A stretch of 64,000 nucleotides of DNA from Trichobilharzia regenti (Eukaryota; Platyhelminthes; Trematoda; Strigeidida; Schistosomatidae): NCBI GenBank assembly GCA_944472135.2, contig OX235270.1:119551842-119615841 (forward strand), in the 5' to 3' direction. Below are positions 22,574 through 33,870 of the stretch, one piece after another. The position numbers and the translations under genes were made by a program. Under the pieces are notes generated by a model. It was not told the origin of the DNA. It made no database searches and was given only the letters and a program-made list of their open reading frames with translations. Positions within the stretch are counted from its first letter, which is position 1, and every line of letters begins with the position of its first letter.

Positions 22574-25438
22574 GTTGGTCATCTTTCCTTGTATTGCTGT
22601 TATTATTGCTATTAATAGTATTTTTGTTGTGCTAGAAAATAGGGAGAAAATGATGTCTGAGATGTTATAAAAGTGAACTGGCCCTGTTTTTTGTTGAAAT
22701 AAGATAGCTCAACATTTTCTAACAATAACTTAAAATCTAAGCTTCTAGATGTATTTATGAGCAACGCTATGACAAGCCGTGGCAAACGTCCACATTATGT
22801 GATTGATTTAATGTAGTGAGAATGAATTCATCACCCAAAGTAACTTACGTCGAAGCACACGCCGAAGTTATTGTCTAGAAAGACAATGAAAGTTTTCCAA
22901 TTAAATCGTCTACCTCAGAGAACACCAGAAATACCTCACCTGAGCTAAAAATCTCCATTCTGCTGATTTGAAGGTTTGAGTACTTCACTAAATATTATTT
23001 TATTATAAATTAACTGATCTCTCATAGTTATTATGGTCAGACGTCTAATCCTTAACATGAATGTACAGACTTTCATTGCGTATAAAAAGTGTGATATTGT
23101 TTAAATATTTGATTATTCAGTACAGTAGGTGATGGTTTACTGGTTAATGTCTCATTTTTGTGCAAAACGTCATTTTCCGTTCCCTCTTAGTGATATAATG
23201 AAATTTCCAGAAATCACATATTGGACAGTCTAACACATTGAAAGTGATTGAATTATTTGATTTAAGCATGAGTCATTATCGAAATGTGTCAAGTTTAAAT
23301 GCGTGAATTTGAATAAAACAAAAACAACAGTGGTTTGTGCAGAATAATATGGTACCATCATTTATTTCGTTGGCTTCTCATCATCTGCTTACAGCCTAAG
23401 TAAATTACGAGGCTTATGTACAGAGAAGTTTTTTAAATGCGTGATCCAGTGTATCGCCAACTTACATGAGTAGTTAGATACCACTCACATCAACCAGTAG
23501 TGTTCGCCAGCCAGATAGAAGTGATCTAAATAGTGGACGAGCGTCTGCCTGTTTGGAATCGAGCTCACTTCAGACAGCCGAACCATTTCAATTATTAGAT
23601 ATGCTAATTAGTGAACCTTTTCCTCCAAATTTAGGTACTACCTAGCAACGGAACCCAGAACACGAATTTTCCCACATTTTGGACTTGTCAGTTGCAATTC
23701 CTCTCATCCACTTAGACTAAGAACCAATATCGTTTTGGTTCCTGAGACACTGGAGTCACTCTCTGTTGTTTACTTGAAAGATCGAAGTTATCTGAACAAT
23801 GGAAGTTTGTTTCGTTCGTTTTGGGTTTAGATGACCAGAAGTTTGCTGGTCTGGATTTAGTTAGGAGACATGGATCAGCTACTTGGATGAACCGTTAATA
23901 CGTAGAATGAAGTCTCTCATTTGCATATTACATGTTGTTAGGTGAAAACTCACAACAGCTTCCAAAGTGAAGTATGTTACATGCATATAACAAGTTTGAT
24001 AAAATTTTACTCTTGGCTCCTTCAAAATTTTCAACCTGGAAGCTTTACATGGTATTTTGTCACCACAAGTTGTACGGGGAGGGGCTTGCTGACAGATTCT
24101 AGAAATGTGTCGGTTGAGGATTGGACGTGGATCAAGTGTGGAGTCAGTGGGCATTATACTAACAAGCATCTAAGCATGAAAACCTAGGAGTACGGGACAG
24201 CTACTTAATCGTAGTTTGAGTGCACGACCATTTTCCGACGCGATATGTTTAAGTTACAAGGTGGGCTGATCAATCAGCCAGCAAGACGAAGCGCTTCTGC
24301 AAGACTCAAAGTCAGATGGCATGCGCGAGAGCCAGGAATTCTGACAGGTGAACATCTCAGATTGTGATTGTAGTACTAAACATCACCGTTCTGCAGTTGA
24401 TTCCAAAAGATACTCCATCTTAGTTCATTGAATACCTTGAGTTATTTTTCACCGATTGAGCTGGAGTGGAGGCAGTTAGTGGTGAGTATACCAACTCACA
24501 CTGCTTGTTTACTGATGAAGCCAAGTGGATTAGCTGAGAAATAAGCTGAAGATTACGAAAAATTGTTTGTCTAATTCTTGACAATCTATTTGGCGGAAGA
24601 AGGATAATATTAGTTACACCGTTGTTATTTTTTAACGTTTTAGGAGTCAGCAGTAGGCGAAATCTGATTCATACTAATGGTAATGTATCACAACTGCAAT
24701 ATCATTCTCTTTTTATCTCAGATATCTTTAGTTACTCTTCATCCTGCTAACTCATATTGTAGCGACAGAAGACAAGGGCCAGCCAACATATCGTTTATTG
24801 ATAAAATCAACAGATATTTGTAGATTTTTATGTACATTATTATTCATTATTGTTAGCAGAGAGGTAACGTCTTCTGATTGGTTGTTTTCCTACTGAAGGT
24901 TATACTGTCATCTCTTTGTTGCTGTTTCTTACCCAGTCCGTTGATATATCTGCTAATCGTATCCGCCCACGTTAATTCTACTGTGATTGTTTGTTGAATC
25001 TGTCTTTGTTCTTGTTTTTTTTCTCATGATCAAGATTTGGGACGTAAACATTGACCAATTTTGGCTAGCATACAGCTCTCACCATAATATTATTCAGGTT
25101 CATTTCACAATTGTTGCAAAAACTGATAGTTGTTGTTTCGATCACTATTGGCATCTTGTCTGTGTTCTATTCTGGAAACATAAATTAAGATCAGCCAACT
25201 GTCGAGTGAATTAAATCCTTCACTGCTTCAATTGCTTTTAAATCTCTTAGGAATACTTACTGCTTATGATACAAAGGTGAATAGCAATCAGCTAAGTCTA
25301 ACCAACATGTCAAAGCTAAATCCAAGTTGAACACAAGTGATGATCACTGATCAACACTAAAATCATAACACCAAAACATCCTGTTTTTTTTACCTTCTGT
25401 CCTTCTTTTTGTTAAATTCTTTTTCTTTTTTTTTACAG
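22574..25438 (+). other. FBXL4 intron, mostly unrecognised
   Basis: The intron is 2865 bp and ends in a long polypyrimidine tract before TTTTACAG. One dispersed repeat (23461-23580) is shared with the last intron. The 23600-24620 stretch is somewhat more GC-rich and has short open frames on both strands (for example 23942-24187), but none resembles a known protein and I leave it unassigned. Confidence 0.6.
23461..23580 (+). repeat. Dispersed repeat shared with 47715-47830
   Basis: The two stretches align over about 100 bp with an 11-base gap: GAGTAGTT, CACAT.AACCA, GAAGTGAT, then TTTG.GATCGAG.TCA. The GATCGAG-type motif may be a decayed B box, so this could be a further tRNA-related SINE. 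Identity is moderate and the boundaries are approximate. Confidence 0.5.
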
Positions 25439-25571
25439 ATATCGCCTACAGCATTTGGTCATTTTCTTACAGATGCTTGTCGTAATCTGGTCACATTGCG
25501 ATTGTCAAGTTGTAAATTTCTTAATGACGATTGTCTTCTACATATTGTCAATACATGTCCATATTTAAAAG
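25439..25571 (+). CDS. FBXL4: FBXL4 exon: leucine-rich repeats
   Basis: The acceptor TTTTACAG ends at 25438 and the donor GTGAGT starts at 25572, so the exon goes from phase 0 to phase 1. It encodes ISPTAFGHFL, then LVTLRLSSCKFLND and LLHIVNTCPYLK, aligning with ISVAGFSRFL, LVRLELSCSHFLNE and LEVISEMCPNLQ of FBXL4. The L..L.LS.C.....D pattern is the cysteine-containing LRR typical of FBXL proteins, which build the substrate-binding solenoid. Model residues 605-649. Confidence 0.93.
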
Positions 25572-25980
25572 GTGAGTAAACATTCGGTAATACGGTAGTG
25601 AACACATTTTTAATCTATACTATTGATTCACGTAAGTATACTAAGAAATAATCTGCAATTCTAATTAGTTGCATAAATTTCAGTAAATGAATATATGATT
25701 CACATATTGGAATTTGTTTCCTATATACGAATAATCTCTTTGTAGTGAGTTAATTTTACTGTTTAATCACACTTTTATTGTACGTCTACTCATGATATTA
25801 AACGGTACAATTTTTATTGGTTATTATTATACTACTTATTTAGTATAGTAAAGCTATTTTCTGGAAAAAAGTTAGTCGCCTATTGTGCTTATGACTACCA
25901 GAGATATTAACAAATTAGAGTTTGTTTTTTTCGGTAGGACTAAAACCCTTCTGAGTATCTGGAATGGTAGGTCAATCAAT

Positions 25981-26170
25981 TGTGCGTCGGTGGCACAGTG
26001 GTTAGGACTCTCGCCAACCATGCACATGGTCCGAGTTTCGATCCCCTGCCGATGCACACCTGATATCTATGGTCGGCCTGCAAAATTTAGGCTACCGATA
26101 TCCATGCTGAAAATTCCATACTTGTACCAAAAATACAGTGTGGCATCAAGCTGTAATCAAAAATAAAAAA
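25981..26170 (+). mobile_element. SINE type 3: tRNA-like head with CR1-like tail
   Basis: The head TGCGTCGGTGGCACAGTGG starts at 25982, an A-box-like element is followed by a CCATGCACATGG arm, and the T arm reads GTTTCGATCCC. GCCGATGC downstream partly pairs with the 5' end, so a tRNA acceptor stem is still traceable. The body ends in GCTGAAAATTCCATACTTGT and an AAAATAAAA tail near 26170. Confidence 0.82.
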
Positions 26171-26181
26171 TTAATGGAATT

Positions 26182-26566
26182 GGCGGGTCACAAAGAACAT
26201 TTCCAACAGCCTGTTGCTGACCTTCATCAACAGTTGTCTTCGCTCTTTACTGAAGATCAGATGGCCGGGCCGGAAAGAATCACCAACAATAAGCTATGGG
26301 AACAAACAAAAAAAGAACCAGTCGCCCAACAAATATCCAGGAGAAAATGGAGTTGGATTGGATACTCGTTGAGGAGGCCGTAAGGGAAGCGGCGAGTAAG
26401 ACGTCAGTGCAAGGGTGACATGGAGGAGATGGTGTGAAGAGGAGTTGAAAGAGTATGGACTAAGATGGATGCAGGTAAAAAGTACAGCAAAAGACAGAAG
26501 CAAGTGGAGACGTGCAGTTGAAGCCCTATGTTCCACTAGGACCCCAAGGGAACAATAATATAATAA
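26182..26566 (+). mobile_element. RTE-B 3' copy with 10-bp target duplication
   Basis: TAATGGAATT is repeated at 26172-26181 and 26567-26576. Between them lies the 3' end of RTE-B, with the peptides ERITNNKLWEQTKKEPVAQQ and RRKWSWIGYSLRRP visible, then GAAGCCCTATGTTCCACT and a (TAA)n tail. It inserted right beside the tail of the SINE at 25981. The sequence is close to the 59226-62470 copy, so the insertion is fairly young. Confidence 0.88.
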
Positions 26567-26599
26567 TAATGGAATTACCTATATGAACTTTTGTAAGAT

Positions 26600-27060
26600 C
26601 TTTCTAACTGATTGAAAAAGAAAGAGCATAAGTGTTGTATGATCGCACAGCCCATTGGACAACTGGTTGAATTCTGTGACACATGGCCTGTTTGAAGTTG
26701 TTTGTGGAGTTGTGTCCGTATGAAGATCCTGCCTCTGGGTACAAACAGTCACAGGAAATGTCAAGATGTGCAGTTTCTGTGGCTGATCTTTCCTAACCTC
26801 TATCTTCAAAGCGCGAAGCCTGTATAGCTGGTTTACTGGTCCTCTGAGGAAAATACCTTATTGTTGTTTCACTTCCATTCACAATCAGTACAACTTGTTC
26901 TGGGATGCCCAAAACAGTGTAAACGAATTGCATTAGTACAGCAGCTGCTTCAAGTCTAATCGCTACACGAGCAGTTTTCCTGAGGTAGTAAGACCTACAG
27001 GAACATTCATTACAGTCAGTATAGCTATCTAGGTCATAGCGATATATGGCAGCCAATTAC
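26600..27060 (-). mobile_element. Old RTE-A 5' region fragment
   Basis: The stretch around 26950-27045 (AAGTCTAATCGCTACACGAG, GACCTACAGGAACATT, GGTCATAGCGATATA) aligns with 58790-58890, the 5' region of the interrupted RTE-A element, and with 37330-37440 of the plus-strand copy. Unlike nearly all other copies it comes from the 5' end, so it is probably the rest of a larger deleted element. Confidence 0.6.
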
Positions 27061-27171
27061 CCAAGTTACGGTAACAGCTATATATCAAATATTAGGATTT
27101 TAGATGATGTAGAATTCAAGTTAGCAAATATTATATGTACTTATAAAAGTGTTCATTTTTATATTTAACAG

Positions 27172-27394
27172 AGCTTGATTTATCCTCTTGTCTGGGGATT
27201 ACATCCTACGGTTTTTCAACATTGGGTCGATTAATTCACTTAACATGGATTTCAGTTTATCGAACGTTTATTACAGACAGTGGTTTATCTATACTATCTG
27301 AATTATGTCAGCATTTAAGACATGTGAATATTGGTTCGTGTGTAGAAGTACATGATATGGATAGTGTACTTCGTGAATTGACACGAAATAATCC
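27172..27394 (+). CDS. FBXL4: FBXL4 exon: leucine-rich repeats
   Basis: The acceptor TTTAACAG ends at 27171 and the donor GTAAGT starts at 27395. The exon goes from phase 1 to phase 2. It encodes LDLSSCLGITSYGF, LIHLTWISVYRTFI, then LRHVNIGSCVEVHDMDSV, which track LNLSSCDKLPPQAF, LKRLVLYRTKV and LQHLSLGSCVMIEDYDVI in FBXL4. Three consecutive LRRs are covered. Model residues 649-723. The following intron is the longest in the gene at 15.9 kb. Confidence 0.93.
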
Positions 27395-27936
27395 GTAAGT
27401 AGATAATTACTACCCTTTTTTTTCTTCTCAAAGTTTTCTACAGGAAGTTTGATTGAAATTATTTTATTTAAATTGATGTAAATATGGTATTTTAGGAACT
27501 GCGAGTAGTGAAAAACCGAAATTGCAAGACTTCCGAATGTGTGTGTGTGTAATTTGAAAGCTTTGCATTGAGGCTAAATTGAAATTATTCGACAATATCC
27601 ATATAGACCTAATGCAGTCAACTAAACCAATGAGACACACTAGAAACAAATATAAGGTCAAACTTCAGGTCAATAAAGCAACCAATAAGAATTCATGTCA
27701 AAGTAGTAACAGCACATAAGTTGATAAATTCACTAAATATATCCTATATAGCTTTCAGTTCTTTTTTATATGTGGAAGCGTATTAATCTTACGGATATCA
27801 ATCCACCACTTGTTCCAGTTGCAATCAGATTAAATTGAAACTATCTTCCATTTGCATTTTGCTCTCAGTCGTCAAGTTATATGATCATACTAGTCAGTTG
27901 TGTTTTGAGAGGGATACAAATAGAGGGAACATCAAT

Positions 27937-28156
27937 AATTTTTTTCCTTCACGTGGAACATAGGGCTCCAAGCTATTAGCTTGAAGTTTCTGTAGCAGTG
28001 TTTATTTACAGAGGATGGGGTTGCTAGCCTCATGCCCAACCTTTCCTCTTTACCAGAATTATTTCTGGTAAAGGAGTGTGTCTGTGGTCGGGGATCGAAC
28101 CCCGGACCATGTGAATGGTCGGCGAGCGTCCTAACCGCTATGCCACCGACGCACCA
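27937..28156 (-). mobile_element. SINE type 2: tRNA-like head, RTE-B-derived body and tail
   Basis: On the minus strand: TGCGTCGGTGGCATAGCGG head, GGGGTTCGATCCCCG T arm, then CTGGTAAAGAGG.., GCTACAGAAACTTCAA, and an end reading GGAGCCCTATGTTCCACG. The middle matches the presumed RTE-B 5' UTR (62340-62462, minus) and the end matches the RTE-B 3' terminus (59265-59285, minus). The head is the same as in SINE type 3. Confidence 0.75.
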
Positions 28157-28982
28157 ACCAAACATTACTGCTTATTATTCCAAGTTGACACACCTTATAT
28201 TAGATAAGTATGCATCGTTTAAAGAGAGGCAGTAGTGTAAACGAAGGAAAGGGGATTGCACTAGGGTAGATCATAGGATGTAGAGAAACAAAAGAGGAAA
28301 GTACAGAATAAATAAGGAAATGTGATTATACAGCCTAGCCGAAAATATTAAATCCATCTGTAGTCCTAATACAGCTGATATGGTGGATTTTAAGCCATAT
28401 CACTTATATTCTCTAATCAAGTCGGGTTGCAATCAAGCAATCCATATTTTCTTGTATGACTGAGATCAGAAGTTAGTGAATTAAGTGATTGATGTTAAGT
28501 TTGATCATTCTTAACTTCCTCCGAAATTTATTAGATTTGAACTAATATGGCTCTCTGTAGTGAGTGGTAAGGAGGTGTAGATGCATTCACCTTTTCGGCC
28601 TTTCAGACTCCTTAAATCCTCATTATTACTCATTGTAATTACTCCCGCGCACTTCCGTTTATTGGATTTCTTTCTTCTGCCTCTGTGAATGATTATATGA
28701 GGAGTGACATCTTCACGAAGTTGTGCATTGGTAATTAGCTCAGTTCAAAAGAATGAATACTGAACAAAGAGTACTCTTTTCGATAACTTCATCATCAGGC
28801 TCTACAGTTATACATTCATTACAGTGAATGAATGAATGAATTAGTGTTATGAACAACATTAATATTGCTGTTTAAATAACATCGAATCAATATCACTACT
28901 AATATCAATAGATTACAGCTCAACAGCATCAACACAAAATAATCTGAATGTCAGAAAAATCAAGAAAGATAATATTACAAAT

Positions 28983-29075
28983 TCATGAATTTATAGTCTC
29001 TACTGAAGGCCAAGGCAGTAGTAGGGGCTTGACTTGCTTGTTTTGAACACAGAGCACTGGTTGTTTGAAGCCAAT
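28983..29075 (-). pseudogene. Penelope-like element, C-terminal end of GIY-YIG protein (split from 31377)
   Basis: In the minus frame it reads FKQPVLCVQNKQVKPLLLPW and then a stop at 28983-28985, the proline/tryptophan-ended C-terminus typical of Penelope-like proteins. The reading frame is continuous with the GIY-YIG ORF ending at 31377 if the RTE-A insertion and one copy of its 11-bp target duplication are removed. The probable Penelope-like 3' UTR runs on to about 28700. Confidence 0.75.
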
Positions 29076-29076
29076 T

Positions 29077-31372
29077 CTGTCTGTCTGTCTGTCTGTCTGT
29101 CTGTTTTCGACATAGAACTTTGCACAAATGTGCGGAAGTTCAAGTCGCCACATTCCGTGTAGCACGCGAAGCAAGAGAAGAAAGTACAAGAAAAGCATAA
29201 TAGAAACAGTGAGCAGAGGTGTGAGACAAAGGAGTAATAAAGAAATACAAAACAATTTCATTGAAGATCATAAGTCACAGGGAGTGGATGCATCTGCGCC
29301 ACTGAGAACGATTTTGAGCCATGTCACCAATTGTTTCCAACCATAGATTTTTACCGTCCCGAGGACCCCAGCCTGGAAGTCTACACCTTTCTACGTGGCT
29401 TAGACCAACTGTTGTGGATTTCATTGACTGATGCCAAGTTTTTGTTTGACCGCCGCTAGCTTTTTTCCAGCCTGACCCTATATCCGCTAACATAGCTCGT
29501 CGAGGGAGGCGATGACTTGGCATACGTAACACATGTCCTAACCATCTCAGTCGATGTAGCTTCACGACTTCGTCGATTGATTTCCCCTGTTTACCTAGAA
29601 CTCTACGCCTAACCTCCATGTTGCTCACCTTATTATGCCACTTTACACGGGAAATAGAACGCAGGCACCTATGATCAAAGGCAGCTAGTCTTTTCATGTC
29701 TTCCACTCTCAGTGGCCAGGTCTCACAACCATAAAGGAGGACGGAGCGGACTGATGAGCAGTACACCCGCCCTTTGGTCGATAGTCGAACATCTCGTCTA
29801 CGCCAGAGTCGGCGTAAACTAACAAATGCGAAACGAGCCCCCTGTATCCGTGCTGAGATTTCGTCAGAGATCAACCCGTTGGGGCTGATGGTACTTCCCA
29901 AATAAGTGAAGCGGTCAACGTGCTCTACCACTTCACTTCCTATTTTTAAACTAGGCGTCGATGTAGTCCAGTCCTGTAACATCATCTTGCATTTGGCGGG
30001 AGCGAATCGCATGCCAAACATTCGTAGATTGCTGTTCAAGGTGTTTAGAAGACTCTGCATTTTGTCAGCGTCTTCGCCTAGAAGGACTATATCGTCTGCA
30101 TATTCCAAGTCAACGAGATTATTCCCCGGTAGCAAGTCAATCCCTGAGTTGCTGAAGTCACCTAGGGTTAAGTCCATTAACACATCTATGATGAAGTTGA
30201 ATAGAAAAGGAGATAATGGGCATCCTTGACGGACACCACTGGTCGTCATCAGTTCAGATGACAGCTCGCCGTAAGCCCTCACCTGGCTGTATGAGTACGA
30301 ATAGAGTGCCTTAATCAGTGCAATATATTTTCTCGGAATTCCCTTTACAGCCAAGCATCTCCAGAGAACTTCTCGATCGACAGAGTCGAATTCCGCCTTT
30401 AGGTCAAGAAATATAATGACTGTTGGACGCCGGTAGGAATGCCTATGTTCTAGAATCTGTCGGAGGGTGAAGATATGATCAATACACCCTCTTCCTGGTC
30501 TAAAGCCTGCCTGGCTCTCTCGTGTTTGTGCCTCCCGAGCACCACTCAGTCTACGCATGATTATTGAGCCTAAGACTTTAGATACTATATTAGTCAAGCT
30601 AATCCCTCTGTGATTATCACAGGAAGACTTGTCTCCCTTCTTGTATATGGGGATAATCAGTGACTTACACCAACCCGATGGGACTTCTTCTGATTCCCAG
30701 ACGCTGTCTAGTACCTCAGTTAATGCAGACAGTAAGCTGTCTCCACCGTACTTAAATACCTCTGGAGTCATTCCATCAGGTCCCGCTGCTTTGCCTAGTT
30801 TCAGATTGGTGACAGCTTTAGTAACCTCAATTAGGGACGGAGGACCTGTATTTGTATCCCATTCAGGGAGGTGTTGGATGCTCGGAAGGTTGAGCGTGGC
30901 TGTGGGCCAATTAAACTGCTCCTCATAATGCTCTTTCCAACGATCCAGTCGTCTATCCTGTGAGCTAATTATAGTGCCATTTTTTTCCGAGATTGTCTCA
31001 CCAATGATTTGTCTTCTCCCACCCGTTTCCCTGATGAGTCTAAAGAGTTGCCTGGTGTTGCCTATCCTCGAAGCTTTCTCCATCTCTTTGGCTTTTGTCA
31101 CCCACCACTGTTCACGGTCCTTGCGGAGACTTTTCGTAAGTTTCCTCTTGTGCAGCTTTCGCTCCTCATTGAATTCGGAGCTCGCCGGAATAAGTCTTCT
31201 AGCATCTATCAGTTCGGATGAGGCGGTGGAGATCCAGTGGTTTTTACTCACCTTTGGGTTTACCTTATTCACAGCTTTTACAGCTGTATCTATGGCTGCC
31301 TGGATATTTTTCCAAGCTTCTTCAGGGTGAGCACAGCTGTCGAACACAGGTATGTGTTTAGCTAGTTCTTCC
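29077..31372 (-). mobile_element. RTE-A copy (5'-truncated) inside a Penelope-like ORF
   Basis: The flanks repeat TGAAGC(C/G)AATT at 29066-29076 and 31373-31383. The left end bears the longest GACA tail in the window (six to seven units at about 29077-29104). The element is truncated in the region between the endonuclease and RT domains. It is closely similar to the plus-strand copy at 37320-41092. Confidence 0.9.
29275..31372 (-). pseudogene. RTE-A reverse transcriptase ORF, open but lacking the endonuclease
   Basis: About 690 codons stay open. RT blocks are in order: KAAGPDGMTPEVFKYGG, SLIIPIYKKGD, GFRPGRGCIDHIFTLRQI, FLDLKAEFDSVDR, SGVRQGCPLSPFLFNFIID, LEYADDIVLLGED and RFAPAKCKMML. The C-terminal part has LLYGCETWPL and LRWLGHVLRM. 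The YADD catalytic pair is intact. One oddity is FLDLKAEFDSVD, where the usual A-FDSVD alanine is glutamate. The apparent methionine at 31347 is not a real start, because matching sequence continues five codons upstream to the truncation point. Confidence 0.85.
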
Positions 31373-31376
31373 TGAA

Positions 31377-31990
31377 GCGAATTGCAATACGCTCTGCTGT
31401 TTTGAGCATGCGGTGCTTCGATGATTTCGGCAATTTATTAGACACCTGGTAGATTATAGAGAAGGATTCTTCCACGCTGACTTCGTGGCCGGCTTGCACC
31501 AGATGGTCCAATATCGAACTGTTGATGATTTTCACTACACCTTTGCTTAGCCATAGTGGGAGATGTTCTCGAGCACGAAAAATCAAGTTTCTAGAGCAAC
31601 TGCCAATATAACTCGCCCCACAAGAGCAGTTGAATTGGTAGATACAATTTGAAATGGCTAGTCTAGGTAGTTTATCTTTCAGTCGAGGAATCACCATCGG
31701 TCGTATAGAGAATAATACGTGTAGTTCGCCAGCATTAAAAGTTCTTTGAACTGATTTTCTTAATTTCCTCGTAATTATCTCACTTGGTATATCGCCCTTG
31801 AATTGTAGTCGTATATAAAGTGGCTTCTTGTTTACAGATAGTGACTAGTCCTTTTCCGTTTTCTCTGTCATGTGTTTCTTGATAAATTTGTCGGGATAGC
31901 CATTTTCTATCAAAATATCATATACAATACTTAATTCATCTTCCATCCAGGAAGGTAGTTCAATTCACTTCTTAGAATATGAAGGAATGT
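31377..31990 (-). pseudogene. Penelope-like element: linker and GIY-YIG endonuclease domain
   Basis: The minus frame contains a linker (LIENGYPDKFIKKH at about 31880-31920, then RLQFKGDIPSEI) and the GIY-YIG region: CIYQFNCSCGASYIGSCSRN, RAREHLPLW, SSILDHLVQAGHEV, and AERIAIRF at the RTE-A junction. The GIY half is C-Y-Q-F and the YIG half is SYIGS. This is the EN domain fused C-terminal to the RT in Penelope-like elements. The RT itself is missing, so the copy is 5'-truncated near 31990. The stop at 31362 is an artefact created by the RTE-A insertion. Confidence 0.85.
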
Positions 31991-33661
31991 TGACCAAATA
32001 CTTTGAACCTTAGCAGATCTACTTAAATTACCCTCTCTCTCTCTTTCTTAGCCATATGATTACATGACTGAGAAGTTACTCCCGAAGCCCGGGATTCCAC
32101 ATGTCATTGAGTTTATTGTCGACATTTGTTTACTCATGAAATATGGTGGGGAGTATTCATGTCATGGCCAGCTTCAATTTAGACTTCTCGAAATTGTTTT
32201 TAGCGCCAACTGCATCTGCATTACTACTTTTAATATTTTTCACTTTTTTCAACGGGTTCATGAATTTTTAGTTTTTAACTCATGAAATGAACCTAATCTT
32301 GCTCAGTTCCCCATTAAACTTTTGTATTGCATTGCCTGATTAATAACTCACAATTGAGACTACTGATATTCAATGAAGATATTTGAACTACTGGTGAGTA
32401 GCATATTTATGAGTGTGGAAATCTGAAGGAGAATATCCTTCCAGCAGTTACAGATGTATGCTATCATAAATACATAATTCGTCCAGTTCTAAATGCACTA
32501 TAGAGAAACTTTTGTTGCCTAAAAAGAGATATATTTCCACTTACTTCATTTTTAGTATCAAAACTAAATTTCAACAATTTTAGGATGAGATGTAAGGTTG
32601 CTTGTCGATGAAGTCTTAGAGTACTTCAAAGAGATCAAGCTTCTGTGGTTGTTTACACTTCTTCCTGAAAGAATTACCTAACACTTAGACGAATTGCACT
32701 GTTCAAATTGATACTTATAAGTAGTCTTAAACTCTTAGGACTAATGTTTGTAAAGCATTATTTATGCGATTTTTGTCTATGCAATATACCTATCCCGGTT
32801 ATGTTCGTGTCTAACATAACCTAGTTACCTGTCGATTAATAAACACATCAGTTGGTGGTGTAACTGAGAGGTAAGTGCGATAACAAGGAACACAAAATGA
32901 GATACTCTTCGAAATAATATACTGACTACGTCTCTGCATTGGTACTTTTTGCCTCAGTGATTCACGAAAAAATCAGAAGATGAACATTGGCTAGTGAATG
33001 CAAGGCGATGACTTTCTTATTCTTTTCTCTAAAGTGACTTTTCTATTTATTCGTGTATTGATATTCCTGCACTGTTGTTGTCATATCTGTTAACTGATAA
33101 TGACCCCTCTGCATACTTTAATTAGAATACCACAGTTTTTATCGTTTGAAAGCTACTTAGTATTGTCATTTTTGACGTAGTAGTACCCTCATGGTTGGTG
33201 TTAAATTAGAACCCTCAAAAGTTTTATCAGCTGGATGGTGTTACACTCTCAGAGCTGAATAGCTTTGTTGCAAAGCTTTCATCGCCTTCCTGAATAATTT
33301 TTATGAAAGTACCCTGAAGAAGTGAGTAGTGCAAAACTCTTTAGTAAGAATTACAAAATTTGACGAGTTATTTATATCGTTACGTTATTATTGAGGTTAC
33401 CATCGTTTTCATTGGTGTCGGTAGGTTGTTGATTTAGTGTTAGGAAGCCAGGAGAAAAAAAATAGTACATTTTATCACATTTATATGTTTATATGTATAC
33501 GTGAAAATTAACATCGTATTATTTAAAAACCAAAATGATGTTCATACGGGTGAAAATGTTGACCACGGTGTCTAATATAATCTTTTTTGAAGCCTATCTA
33601 CTTTTACTATTTAATTTGTTGGCTTGCATAAAATAGAAAAATTGTGTACTTTTTGAACTAT

Positions 33662-33870
33662 TTTTTTTCCTTCACATTCCCAGTGGAACATAGGGCTTCA
33701 AGCTACTAGCTTGAAGTTTCTGTAGCAGTGTTTAATTTCTAGCCTCATGCCCAACCTTTCCTCTTTACCAGAATTATTTCTGGTAAAGGAGTGTGTCTGT
33801 GGCCAGGGATCGAACCCCGGACCATGTGAATGGTCGGCGAGTGTGCTAACCGCTGTGCCACTGACGCTTT
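33662..33870 (-). mobile_element. SINE type 2 copy
   Basis: It is almost the same as 27937-28156: the T arm GGGGTTCGATCCC, the GGTAAAGAGGAAAGGTTGGG body and the end TGAAGCCCTATGTTCCACTG followed by an A run at about 33662. A 13-base deletion near 33740 separates it from the other copy. Confidence 0.75.

Larger units (their letters stand above)
25572..27171 (+). other. FBXL4 intron with SINE, RTE-B and RTE-A pieces
   Basis: This is the shortest intron of the model (1600 bp). Nothing was recognised in 25572-25980. The remainder is SINE type 3 (25981-26170), an RTE-B 3' copy (26182-26566) and an old RTE-A 5' region (26600-27060). Confidence 0.8.

Noticed and set aside
25981..26060. tRNA-like cloverleaf segments in the SINE heads as functional tRNA genes
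   Set aside because: All copies are fused to a common body and LINE-like tail, the anticodon arm is distorted, and mutations differ between copies. They are SINE heads.
28770..28800. CTGATGATGAAG..CGAAAAGAG on the minus strand, hammerhead-like words in a presumed Penelope-like 3' UTR
   Set aside because: The bases between the two cores cannot form a closing stem II, so only the words match. Penelope-like elements are known to carry hammerheads, but this copy does not show one.
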